A program made the position numbers and the translations under genes. A DNA stretch of 42,225 nt from Nemertoderma westbladi (Eukaryota > Xenacoelomorpha > Nemertodermatida > Nemertodermatidae): contig JAUCBJ010009007.1 of NCBI GenBank assembly GCA_032718475.1, positions 1-42,225 of the forward strand, given 5' to 3'. Under the pieces are notes generated by a model, which was not told the origin of the DNA, searched no databases, and saw only the letters and a list, made by a program, of their open reading frames with translations. Position 1 is the stretch's first letter. Each line of letters begins with the position of its first letter. Shown here piece by piece: positions 25,298 through 34,756 of the stretch.

Positions 25298-25890
25298 AAA
25301 CAACCGGTCAGCCGTTAGGCCTACCAGTACCGTATTTAAATGGTAGGCTACACAGTAGGCCTACAGCAGTACCGGTGCCGGTACCGGTACTAAAACACAG
25401 AAATACCTGCTTTATACCTACATCTGTACATACAATACAGCAAAATAGTGCTATACAGTATATACTAATACCGGTACTGATAGCCTGAGAGAACAGCAGT
25501 AGAGAAACCGGTAGCATGGAACCAAACATTAGATTTTTGGAGGACATAAAAAATCGAAAAAAAGGACAAAAAAAGGATTTAAACGGACAAGAAAAATTAT
25601 TGCGTATCATTTATTTGAGATAGCGGCCTAGTGAATTTTATTTTCAGTTTCATTTTATTTCTTCAGCGGTGTACCGGTATTGAGTATGCCTTCAGCCTTC
25701 CTGCTTTCTACACGGTACGGCAGCCCATACAGTATTTGTGCTACAGTAATCATTGTCATTAATCTAATCATAATTCAGTAATAATAAATCATAATAATCA
25801 CAATCAAACTTTTTAGATTTCCGATATTTAAACAGGGTGTTTCTACATAAGCTGTCTGGCAGTTATTTACAGGTGAAATATAACGACCTG
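25298..25890. other. Intergenic stretch, no supported gene
   Basis: Contains a CCGGTACCGGTAC-rich patch near 25370. A 100-codon minus-strand frame at 25308-25610 has no recognisable features. Confidence 0.4.
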
Positions 25891-25893
25891 CAG

Positions 25894-26082
25894 GAAGTTT
25901 TGTTAATTATGGAAACTACAATCTACAGAATATAATAATTAATTTAACTTTATTATGAAGTTTTGTTAATTATGGAAACTACAATCTACAGAATATAATA
26001 ATTAATTTAACTTTATTATGAAGTTTTGTTAATTATGGAAACTACAATCTACAGAATATAATAATTAATTTAACTTTATTAT
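25894..26082. repeat. Three perfect tandem copies of a 63-bp unit
   Basis: GAAGTTTTGTTAATTATGG starts at 25894, 25957 and 26020. The units look identical by eye, so the expansion is very recent or an assembly artefact. Confidence 0.9.
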
Positions 26083-26256
26083 GACTTACCTACAATAACA
26101 TGCAGATATGATAAATAAATTGCTGTAATAAATTGCTGTGATGTAATACTAGGCCTACAGTATATTGAGTTTTTAATCTAATTAAAAGAAATAAAACTAC
26201 TAAACTAAACTAGTAGGCGAAGCCTTTTTAGAATTCGGTATATTCAGAATGTCTTT

Positions 26257-26770
26257 GTGGGGCGAGGCGGCGAGCCACGTAAGTCCAGGTGAGCCTTAGC
26301 GTAGGAGTATAATTACAGTAGTGGACCCGTCTGTCGTCGTCGTCGTACATTTTAGAACGCTAATAAGTCTGAAGGTCGGCAATCTCTGATGAAATGGAAC
26401 CAAACTTAGCACACATGTAGTCTATCAAAAGTTTAGAAATTTAACAGAAAGACAGACTTAGGGTAGTTAATCTGTTTGCCGCTAGGGGGCGAATTGACAG
26501 AAACGTAAAAGCAGATGTACGACTGTAATATTAGGCCTATATCAGTATATGTAGAACCAACCATCAGATTCATCTGAAATTTGGTAGGAGTAACCCTCGG
26601 CGCCACGAGCATTACTGAATAAAGAAATTCTGCTCACATAAGCCTCTACAGTTCCTCTGTCTGCCGCTAGGGGGGGGCGAATTGCTAGGTCCACTAATTG
26701 CATATCTACGCAAAGGCTCATCAGGGAGTAACGTGCTGCGCGAAGTTCCCACGAAGATGTACCAGTGGCA
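26257..26770 (+). repeat. Dispersed GTGGGGC-family transposon-like repeat, long diverged copy
   Basis: Starts TGTGGGGCGAGGCGGCGAGCC, contains GCCTTAGCGTAG, GATGAAATGGAACCAAACTT, two GCCGCTAGGGGGCGAATTG-type modules and ATCAGATTCATCTGAAAT, and ends GTGCTGCGCGAAGTTCCCAC, the inverted counterpart of its start. This is the most complete copy in the window and links the pieces at 7.2, 9.4, 10.9 and 12.6 kb into one family. Confidence 0.65.
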
Positions 26771-26929
26771 GTAGTGTAATGTAGTTTTTACTACATCTGA
26801 CATCTGATACCAGTTGTTTCCAGTTATTTCCGCTTTTTAGCATATACTGTATGTACCCGTCCCATGGGCCCCGTGTCGAATCTAATTTAATTTAGGCCTA
26901 AGCATTTAGCATGACAATTCTCTCGTATC

Positions 26930-27052
26930 TCATCTGGACCAATCAGTAAGCATTATTCGCCTACGCGTAAGTGAAATCGCTCAATGTAATGTATAGATAC
27001 TTGGATACGTAGGCACATACAGTACGTGGATGCGTACGGCATACGTGGAGAA
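26930..27052. repeat. Inverted partner of the repeat at 22257-22395
   Basis: Carries CTGGACCAATCAG, TTCGCCTACGCGTA, AAATCGCTCAATGTAATG and TACGTGGATGCG in the opposite orientation to the copy near WDR5. Confidence 0.6.
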
Positions 27053-27539
27053 GTTTAACCATTAAAATACCGTACAGCCTTATAGAAAACAATTCATGAA
27101 AGCAACAATTGAAAAACTAATAGGCCTACCGGTGTTACAGGTGAAAATGTCCCCCGAATATTTTGCCTGGGGCTGCGGGGGGGAAATTCCGCTGCTAGAT
27201 TTTGACCCCCATAACTGCCTAAGACCAAATCTGCTAGCAGATATTGTCCCTTAGCGCAGATTTTGTCCCCCCTTGATTCTAATCTAAACTACCTGACTAA
27301 TGAATAACTACTGTGCCGACAAAAATACTTAGAAGGTTGACGATATTGATCATCGGATAATCGCTTCCTTAAAGAATTGGCTATGAGAATATAATAACTA
27401 CAGTATATAAAGAGAACCTACAGTATCATGGGCAATCGGCATGTAATGCTGGCTGATTCAGTACGTTAAACTACTGTATATACTGTACTATCAGTCTCGA
27501 TGGGATTTATATGTTAGGCTGATATACCGGTATCGGTAT

Positions 27540-27790
27540 ATAAATGTAAAGGCGGACTTTTGTAACCAAAACAATAAACGATATTTGTTACCAATTGAGG
27601 GAAAGGTACAGGTTACAGAGGCAGGCTTTTCTAACCAAAACAATAAACGATATTTGTTACCAATTGAGGGAAAGGTACAGGTTACAGAGGCAGGCTTTTC
27701 TAACCAAAACAATAAACGATATTGTGATAAATTGAGGGAAAGAAAAGGAACAGGTTACATAAGCAAGCTTTTCTAATCAAAACAATAAAC
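27540..27790. repeat. 69-bp satellite array (about 4 units), sister of the 68-bp array
   Basis: GGTACAGGTTACAGAGGCAG and TTTTCTAACCAAAACAATAA words repeat with a 69-bp step (CAGGTT at 27609 and 27678). The unit differs from the 24.4-kb array in GGTACAGG and GATATTTGTTACC, so it is a separate amplification of the same ancestor. Confidence 0.9.
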
Positions 27791-27957
27791 GATATATTTC
27801 TGTAGTACTGTATTGGTATTGTCTGATATTATAATAGAGCGTACTGCTGTATGTACTGTACTGTACCGTAATGTAATAAAATATCTCAATATCAAGCACT
27901 CAAGACGTGAAGACTTTCAATACTCCATACTTTTACAGACTGACATACGCATTCCTT

Positions 27958-28527
27958 TAGGAAACAGAGTGGAAGGGTTTACTGTGGAAGATCACCCATG
28001 GTGGTGAGCAAGCATTCCTTTAGGAAACAGAGTAGAAGGGTTTACTGTGGAAAATCACTCATGGTTGTGAACAGGCATTCCTTTAGGAAAGAGAGTGGAA
28101 GGGTTTACTGTGGAAGATCACCCATGGTGGTAAACATGCATTCCTTTAGGAAACGGAGTGGAAGGGTTTACTGTGGAAGATCACCCATGGTGGTAAACAG
28201 GCATTCCTTTAGGAAACGGAGTGGAAGGGTTTACTGTGAAAGATCACCCATGGTGGTGAGCAAGCATTCCTTTAGGAAACAGAGTATAAGGGTTTACTGT
28301 GGAAGATCACCCACAGTTGTAGTGAACAGGCATTCCTTTAGGAAACAGAGTGGAAGGGTTTACTGTGGAAGATCACCCATGGTGGTGAACAGGCATTTAG
28401 GAAAGATAGTGGAAGGGTTTACTGTGGAAGATCACCCATGGTGGTGAACAGGCATTCCTTTAGGAAACAGAGTGGAAGAGTTTACTGCGGAAGATCATCC
28501 ATGGTGGTGAGCAGGCATTCCTTGGTG
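27958..28527. repeat. 63-bp minisatellite (about 9 units)
   Basis: The unit reads GCATTCCTTTAGGAAACAGA, GTGGAAGGGTTTACTGTGG, AAGATCACCCATGGTGGTGA. Because 63 is a multiple of three, one plus-strand frame (27998-28447) stays open as a 21-residue repeat; the frame is broken by length changes, so I treat it as non-coding. A lone copy stands at 38541-38596. Confidence 0.9.
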
Positions 28528-28991
28528 TAACGATAGGGCACACATTTGGTATTTTTATTAGATTTTTTATTTCTTCATCATAATTATGTTATTTAAATTA
28601 TGAATTATTATTAATATATGAATTATTACTGTATATGTATTATTTCGCGAAATAATTAATTAAATCGCGATTTAATTTATTTTTCGGCAATTTATATAGC
28701 GGAATTACAATGTAGAAATGCTGTACAATATCAATTATAAATACCAAATATAACGAGCCTAAAAGATTATCCCATTCAAAATATCCAGACTTATTTTAAC
28801 AGAATCTTTTCTGGGTGGCCCTGGCTTTAAGAATCCCCTTTGGAAGATGGCCGGTACATTTTACTAGTTTCCATTTTACCCCACATACATTATGTACAGT
28901 ACAATATCGAATTAACTATTAATAACATTATTTAGTAACATTCTATTCCTAGAAAAAATGCATTTCAATTATTAAATAATTGTTATTTTAG
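28528..28991. other. Intergenic or intronic AT-rich stretch
   Basis: Leads into the splice acceptor of the exon at 28992. No other feature seen. Confidence 0.4.
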
Positions 28992-29198
28992 AACTTCCGT
29001 CTAACATGGAGCTGCAAACTGACCCAGTTACCGGTAAGGTGGTTCTGGCCCCTAAGCGATCACCGGGAATCGCGGTATTTATCGACCCGACGACGGGAAA
29101 GCAGATGATGAGAACAGCCGACGGTCGGGAGATGGAAGTAGTTGTAGACAAAGAGACCGGGAAAACATTCCTCAGAAGCAAGTCGGGGAAACTCAAAG
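28992..29198 (+). CDS. Internal exon (69 codons) of an unidentified modular repeat protein
   Basis: An acceptor (TGTTATTTTAG) precedes 28992 and a donor (CAAAG|GTTCAA) follows 29198; both junctions are in phase 1. The exon encodes three variants of a ~21-residue module: MELQTDPVTGKVVLAP, IAVFIDPTTGKQMMRTADG and MEVVVDKETGKTFLRSKSG. The consensus is (M/V)EV-x-D-P-x-T-G-K-x-x-(L/M)-R-x-K-x-G, suggesting short beta-hairpin repeats with a TGK turn. The next exon (29716) encodes the same modules in the same phase, so exons can be duplicated without breaking the frame. I do not recognise the family. Flanking exons are outside the window or not detectable, and no signal or membrane segment is visible in the two exons. 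Confidence 0.7.
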
Positions 29199-29715
29199 GT
29201 TCAATTAACTTATTTTGTTTTTAATTCATTAATAATAGGAATAATGTTGTTTGTTTTTAATAAGAACAACAATCCAGTTATGGATATTGTTGAGGATATT
29301 GTTGGATTTACCTACGTTTCCTTTATTCTACTGTAGTTTGACTGTACTAACTAACAGCTCACAGCAAAAACAAGGCCAAGTGTATATTTTCTCGTCACTG
29401 TTAAGGAACTTTATTTAAAAATATTAAATAATTATTTATTTATTTGTATAGAATTAGGTTTGCACTACCAAATCGCCAGTGCGACATATTGTACAGTATT
29501 TTCCAACTTTATATCGCAGTGCGACATTATTTTTCAGAACTTACTAAAATGTAGGCCTACAGTAAGAATCGAACCAATGGCCATTACATTTATCACCCAA
29601 CGAGATATCCACTACTCTAATTTGGTTCGAGAAGGACATTTTTATAATGTGAAAGAAATGAATGAAATGAAATATGTAATATAAATATATAAAATATGAT
29701 TAATTATTTCCTTAG
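29199..29715 (+). other. Putative intron between the two modular exons
   Basis: Bounded by GTTCAA and TTTCCTTAG. It contains an antisense tRNA-derived SINE-like fragment. Confidence 0.55.
29560..29625 (-). repeat. tRNA-derived SINE head fragment
   Basis: The minus strand reads an A-box-like TAGTGGATATC and, about 30 nt later, GGTTCGATTCT, a perfect B box. The intervening TCGTTGGGTGATAAATGTAA resembles the D-to-anticodon region of tRNA-related SINEs. No cloverleaf with an acceptor stem can be closed, so it is not a tRNA gene. Confidence 0.5.
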
Positions 29716-29883
29716 AATTGGGTGATGATATGGAATTATATACGGATCCGCAAACTGGTCAGTCATTCCTGAGGAAGAAACCCGACCCCGGTATGGAGGT
29801 ATTTACTGACCCAGAAACGGGCAAACAGTATATCAGAACAAAAGACGGTAAACAGATGGAGGTGGTTTACGATAAGGAGACGG
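29716..29883 (+). CDS. Second internal exon (56 codons) of the modular repeat protein
   Basis: The acceptor is TTTCCTTAG before 29716 and the donor is ACGG|GTGAGT after 29883, a strong consensus. Like the previous exon it is phase 1 at both ends and begins with the same split Glu codon followed by Leu. It encodes MELYTDPQTGQSFLRKKPD, then GMEVFTDPETGKQYIRTKDG, then MEVVYDKETG, aligning module by module with the first exon but lacking that exon's last 13 residues. The two exons are clearly duplicates. No later exon of this type was found on the plus strand within the window. Function is unknown. Confidence 0.75.
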
Positions 29884-30726
29884 GTGAGTAGGACTTCTGT
29901 ATAGGCCTAGTTTACGTTGTGTCTCTGTTTAGTGAGGATTACCTACAGTATAATGGAGATGAAATATATCCAAATAAAACACAGAGCTATCTCTACATAG
30001 CCATCTATGCTAGCACAGAAATATACAGCTTATCACATTTCTCAGGTGTGGTTGGTGAACGCAGGGTCAGTCAATCAGTCAAGGGAGTATCTCTTCTCAG
30101 CGGGGGCGCTGAAATGTCAGGGAATTCTTATAAAAATAAGACAAATCAGTGAAAAGTCAGGGATTGTGATATATACACATGGGATGAGTGTCATTTTCCA
30201 AATTGTGTAAAAATTTTCTCTGCACCCTTCGCTCGCCATTATATTTCCCTTAAATATATTATAAGTGCATTCTATCATACTACTGTATATTCGATTGATA
30301 TAATGTAGTTGTAAACTGTTAGATATACAATGTTTCACCTTCATTCCCCTGGTCTCCCGAAGGGCTCGCTACCCCTCTGAGCAAACAAATGCAAACTAAT
30401 TACAGTGGGGCAAGCCGCTAAGTTGGCTGATGCTTAGCAGGCTGACACTGTTAATTTTTACAAATACAGTAAGTATTGTCATCGTCGCCTTTACGAGGTT
30501 GACATTCTAATAACTTCGTCAGATTTAAAACCTGTCGAGTTGAAAATTTGTAGGCATCAATAGGACCAAAATTTGAGATTTTTTTTGAATAATTTATGAA
30601 TGTATATAATGTATAAAATTATGTTATAAAGAATTTTGTCATGAATAACTCAGACAGCAATTGATTCTTAAGTACAGTATTTTCAATTATACTGTATATC
30701 TATTCTGAAGATAGTGCATATCTAAG
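29884..30726. other. Intergenic or intronic stretch
   Basis: No supported exon. A decayed GTGGGGCAAGCCGCTAAGT word near 30409 is a remnant of the GTGGGGC repeat family. Confidence 0.4.
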
Positions 30727-31926
30727 TCATGCAATTTCTCGTTCTATATGTGCCCCAAACAAAACCCTTTGCACTAACTTTGGCACGTCACCTGGCATAC
30801 AAAGGTAATACCAGGCTACGAACTGATGAAGAGATATATCATCCTTAACTGAAGGTCGCATTTTGTAGTTTTTTATCAAACAACGACCAACAAAATCCCT
30901 CATTTCTGGGGAGCTATCAGCTGAACAGGTTGGTCGTGGACCCTCAATGATCTCTAACTTTTGTTGCTCGAGATTTTCCAGACTGAAAGGAAATTTTCCG
31001 GTTGAGAACTCGACCAACATGACACCGAGAGACCAAATATCTGCTCGACTGTCAGTCACTCGCTGGCGGTTGCCACATAAACGAAGGCGCTCTGGTGCCG
31101 CATACAAACGGACGTGCGAGTTTGCATCATCCTTTTCTTCCATGACCGTTGTTATACCCCTCAACCTTCCTTCTATGCCGAAATCTGTTAGCTTTATATC
31201 ACCGTCTTTATTTATCCTTATACTAGAAGGCCTAACTAGGTGGAAATATTCCATATACAATATATCGTACATAAATCTCAGAGCTTCGAGAACTGAGTAA
31301 GCGATCCACCCAGCAACCTTATTTTTATTTACTAACAACTTTCGACTGCGTTCATCGAGTAGTTGGTCAAGAGTGTCGTTAATGAAAAAGGTTTCGGGTG
31401 ATTTTTCGAATAATTCCTCCAGCGACATATCCCTCGGTGATGTTTCCGTGTATAATAGGTAGGCCTGGTTTCGAGGAAAGGCATCCAGCGGTGGGAGCTG
31501 GTAGAATAATTCTCCGTAGAAATCCACAATATACGGGCACCACCAGAAATTGTATTCTATTAGTCTACTCGCAATGGCTGCTATCTTTCTATTCATTCTC
31601 TTTGACTCAGATGGTTCGCGAAAATCTTTTATCGCTTTAATGTGAACCCATTTTTCCTCGACCCGACTTCCAAGAAAACATGAATTGTATTTAATATCGA
31701 AATCAATTGCATTTAAATGGTCATCATTGAACAACACTTCTAGCTTACGACCAGTCTCTTCTTGGAAATAACCTGGAATTGGACATTTATAACCTAAAAT
31801 GGTCAGGTTAAACACCCGACCATCGTTCTGTTCTTTCTCTGCGTCGTCAATATGAGTGGAAGTGCTACAACCGGCTGTCTCTTCTCGGCTCTGCCTCTGT
31901 CCCTTCTTGTTATTCACCCCCGCCAT
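30727..31926 (-). CDS. MAP2K (MKK)-like pseudokinase, single domain, 399 aa
   Basis: An uninterrupted ATG-to-stop frame. Residues 1-35 are a polar tail starting MAGVNN, shared with the gene upstream at 42.1 kb. The kinase fold spans about 40-385. It has no glycine-rich loop, a beta-3 Lys97 (WVHIK), the MKK-like CPYIVDFYG (130-138), intact DFG 248-250, APE 277-279 and DIWSLG 296-301. The catalytic loop reads FHLVRPSSIRIN (228-239): the HRD Asp, the catalytic Lys and the metal-binding Asn are all absent. It should therefore lack phosphotransfer activity. The activation segment has Glu/Asp (MEEKDD) where MKKs carry phosphorylated Ser/Thr. CPYIVDFYG, DFGIEG and the C-lobe pattern point to MKK3/6/4-like ancestry. 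It probably acts in the cytosol as a scaffold, regulator or decoy, which is inference. It could be a retrogene because it is intronless. Confidence 0.85.
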   Translation of the reverse strand: MAGVNNKKGQRQSREETAGCSTSTHIDDAEKEQNDGRVFNLTILGYKCPIPGYFQEETGRKLEVLFNDDHLNAIDFDIKYNSCFLGSRVEEKWVHIKAIKDFREPSESKRMNRKIAAIASRLIEYNFWWCPYIVDFYGELFYQLPPLDAFPRNQAYLLYTETSPRDMSLEELFEKSPETFFINDTLDQLLDERSRKLLVNKNKVAGWIAYSVLEALRFMYDILYMEYFHLVRPSSIRINKDGDIKLTDFGIEGRLRGITTVMEEKDDANSHVRLYAAPERLRLCGNRQRVTDSRADIWSLGVMLVEFSTGKFPFSLENLEQQKLEIIEGPRPTCSADSSPEMRDFVGRCLIKNYKMRPSVKDDISLHQFVAWYYLCMPGDVPKLVQRVLFGAHIEREIA

Positions 31927-32817
31927 ATATAATATTTTTTGGGTTACTCACTCAATGTACTTGTACTCTACAGTATACGTTAAATAATAATTTATTGTTT
32001 ATTGTATTTGTAAATTTATTTTCTCTACCATTATTAAAGTAAACGTTATTTTCTCTAGGCATTTGCAGTACTGTGGCCTGTAAACCAATTTATTTTTTTT
32101 TTGTTAAATTTTATGCAATTTTTTTTACTATTATTATTTATCTACTGTAATAATATGTTATTTCGAGAAGTGGTCCTTTGATGTACTGTAGTTTCATTGC
32201 ACTGCCAGCATACACAGGATTCAGAGAGCCCAGTAGTGTAGGCCTACAACAAACTTATGGTGGTATCCGTTGGACACAAGTTGGGCCGCAAACTAATTAA
32301 TAATTACATTTTATTTTATTATTTAATATGTTGATTCATAGAAAAGCTCTAGAAATTAGTTAAAACGTTGTTGAAAACGTGATTCAGTTCTGTATAATCA
32401 TATATTTATTGCGGGTGAAATTTTTTAATAAGTTTGAGAAGATCCTTGAAATGACTTTTCTGATTCATCAGGTTTCACCTAAACCAATCACACTTGATTC
32501 TCTAAGTGTGCTCTTCTCCAGTAGTTGTAGTGCCATTAAAATAAAGCTTCATTGACTAATTTGTGAAAATACCTTTTGTAGTAATTTGTGACCAAAAAAT
32601 TATTACTCTACGGGTAGTAGCGTTTTCACTGCAAATTTAGTATTGAATTCAGATTATGTCATTTGTAAATACAAATTTACAGTAAACCTATGCATTAGTA
32701 ATTAAATTAATATCCATAGCATCATAGATAGGAAATGTGTTACACCTAATTTTTATACTAGCCAGGTTTTTGTTATTTTTTCAAAATGTGAACTGTTGTT
32801 AGCTAATTATTAAAAAA

Positions 32818-33130
32818 ATGTTCTAGAATTTTTTATATATTATAAATATAAATATTTGCTAATTGTTAATGTTCTTTACTTTTGTATAAGTTCTAGAACA
32901 TTAATTGTATTCTATAACTTTTTTTTATAAAAAGTTAAAAATCATTCGCAAATATAGCAAGATTTTGCTATTTTATGGTCTGGAAAATGTTCCCTATTCT
33001 TTAAAAAATAGTTCCAGAACAAGTTTTTCTTATTCTAGAATGTTTTTAAACATTTTGTATCTTGAAATTGGCTCAATCGAAATTATTTGTAATATAACCA
33101 TTTTCATAAATAGCTAAACATGTTTTAGAA
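32818..33130. promoter_or_regulatory. Cluster of heat-shock-element-like palindromes (candidate)
   Basis: GTTCTAGAAT, GTTCTAGAAC, GTTCCAGAAC, TTCTAGAAT and TTTAGAAC occur within about 310 bp. TTCnnGAA is the inverted pair of the 5-bp heat-shock-factor unit, but only pairs, not triplets, are visible. The same word is scattered elsewhere in this AT-rich window, so chance or repeat origin is possible. Confidence 0.2.
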
Positions 33131-33195
33131 CATCTTAAACAAATTTGATAGTTTAAAAATAATGGGAGAGGTACATAGTGTTGCTGTTGGCTAGA

Positions 33196-33249
33196 ACCAT
33201 GGCCTACTTAAATAGTATTAAATAATATTATTTAAGAAGGCCATGGTAG
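33196..33249. repeat. Short hairpin
   Basis: ACCATGGCCTACTTAAATA and the reverse complement of TATTTAAGAAGGCCATGGT pair with one or two mismatches around an AT-rich centre. Confidence 0.6.
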
Positions 33250-34017
33250 TACCCAGTGACATAATGGAGAGGAAGTCCTTAATGCAACAAATATTACTTT
33301 GTTCGATAATAAACAATATTTAAACAAAATTCCTGTTTACCATATATGATGCCATAATGCTTACTTAACGTGCTATTCACTAAATGAAAAATTATTAATG
33401 AAAAATTATAATATAGACATAATATTTATAGGCCTAACGTTGTGAAAATAATGTTCCATTTAAAAATAACACCAAAATACTTATCGTCGCATGTTCAATA
33501 ATGTGGAACATATTTTCACTATGAGCTCGATTCATTATTAACATCCCTTCGCTCGGTAAATTAATTATAGTACATCAAGAATTTTAGTGAAAATAATGTT
33601 CTATATTATTTACCATGCAATAAATGATTATTAAATGTATGGGTACACAAACGTACAATAGAACCTACGTATACGAGCATACGGTACATACAGTAACTAT
33701 GTACAGTAGCATTAAAAAAAAAGAATTAACTTCTAGATCGTTGATTGTTAAATTTTTTTCCCGTATTTTTTTTTAAACAAAGATACGGGGCAAATGGTTT
33801 ATCAAGGAGAGTGATAAAATTTTACCGCATTATCCGTATTTTTGGGAGATTGCTTGGATATGTCTGATATCGTGATGTGTACCCAATTCTGAATTGATTT
33901 GGCAAAGATTTTTACTTAGAAATGAGACTATTATTCCGGTAAAAACACCCACTATTCACTATTCAAAAGTTATACATCACACATACATACACAAACCAAA
34001 GTGTATTTTGGTTAGAC

Positions 34018-34058
34018 CCCCCCCCCCCCTCTTTTTTAAGGGGGGGGGGGGGGGGGGT
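34018..34058. repeat. Poly-C / poly-G foldback
   Basis: About 13 C, then TCTTTTTTAA, then about 18 G, so the two homopolymers can pair as a hairpin. Likely the fused ends of two G-tract MITEs or an unstable replication product. Confidence 0.8.
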
Positions 34059-34339
34059 ACACTCGGACAACTCTTTGATTTATCACTACTCAGCATTTCA
34101 AAATTGTTTGGTTTTGGCTATAATTCAGAATATAGGTACCTAAGATGCCATTCTACATGACAGGTCAGAAAAGTTGTATTTTTCGATATTTAATATTAGT
34201 TAATACTATTTTATTCCAAAATTGTAACATTACTCAACGCCGTCAGTATTAAACACCGAGTTGTTATTTAGCACTTTACAACTTTAGAGGACATTACAGC
34301 ATTGAATTGGCCTGTACATTTAGTATTGTATTTGGTGTT

Positions 34340-34428
34340 ATTGTTTACGTGGTAACCCATGACGGCGTTAAGTAATGTCCACTAAGGGGACATTACTTAA
34401 CACCGTCATTGGATACCACGTAAACAAT
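34340..34428. repeat. Near-perfect hairpin, 41-bp arms
   Basis: ATTGTTTACGTGGTA... (34340-34380) pairs with 34388-34428 around a 7-nt loop with only about four mismatches. The GACGGCGTTAAGTAATGTCC word in its arm recurs, diverged, near 34230, suggesting a MITE family. Confidence 0.8.
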
Positions 34429-34756
34429 AGGTGGATATTTGTCTGACAGCCAGATAGGCCTACTGCATTACCTACCGGTAGGCGGGGTATAGCTATTAAT
34501 AACCAGTAGGGCCTAGCTATATTATTATAACATGGCTCCAAACGCCACCATAAATATAAGCTAAATTATTTATAACATAATTTATGTCATTTTTACATTT
34601 ACTTATACAGCAACTATTATAATTTGTGCAGTTTCTATCACTTATAATGTATATGACTCATTCACCCATAACACCAAGAATGTATATGTACAATCATTTC
34701 GTAATGTTAAAATTTTGGAATAAAACTACATACATAGGGCCTACTTGTTGCAAAGT

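Larger units (their letters stand above)
31927..34017. other. AT-rich intergenic stretch upstream of the pseudokinase gene
   Basis: No coding frame of note. It holds a cluster of TTCTAGAA-type palindromes (about 32818-33130), a hairpin at 33196-33249 (ACCATGGCCT...AGGCCATGGT with AT-rich inner stem) and many long A/T runs. Confidence 0.45.

Noticed and set aside
22257-27052. A single 4.8-kb transposon bounded by the inverted 140-bp repeats
   Set aside because: Similarity is limited to the 140-bp units, with no shared ends or target duplication, and other complete elements lie between them; treated as two dispersed copies.
27998-28447. 149-codon frame with a 21-residue repeat
   Set aside because: It is the 63-bp minisatellite; unit length changes break the frame outside this part, and there is no start context or flanking coding sequence.
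29560-29625. Possible functional tRNA gene
   Set aside because: A and B boxes are present but no acceptor stem or normal anticodon arm can be drawn; classed as a SINE fragment.
33894-34160. 88-codon plus-strand frame
   Set aside because: It runs through a poly-C/poly-G foldback (Pro and Gly runs) and has no coding features.
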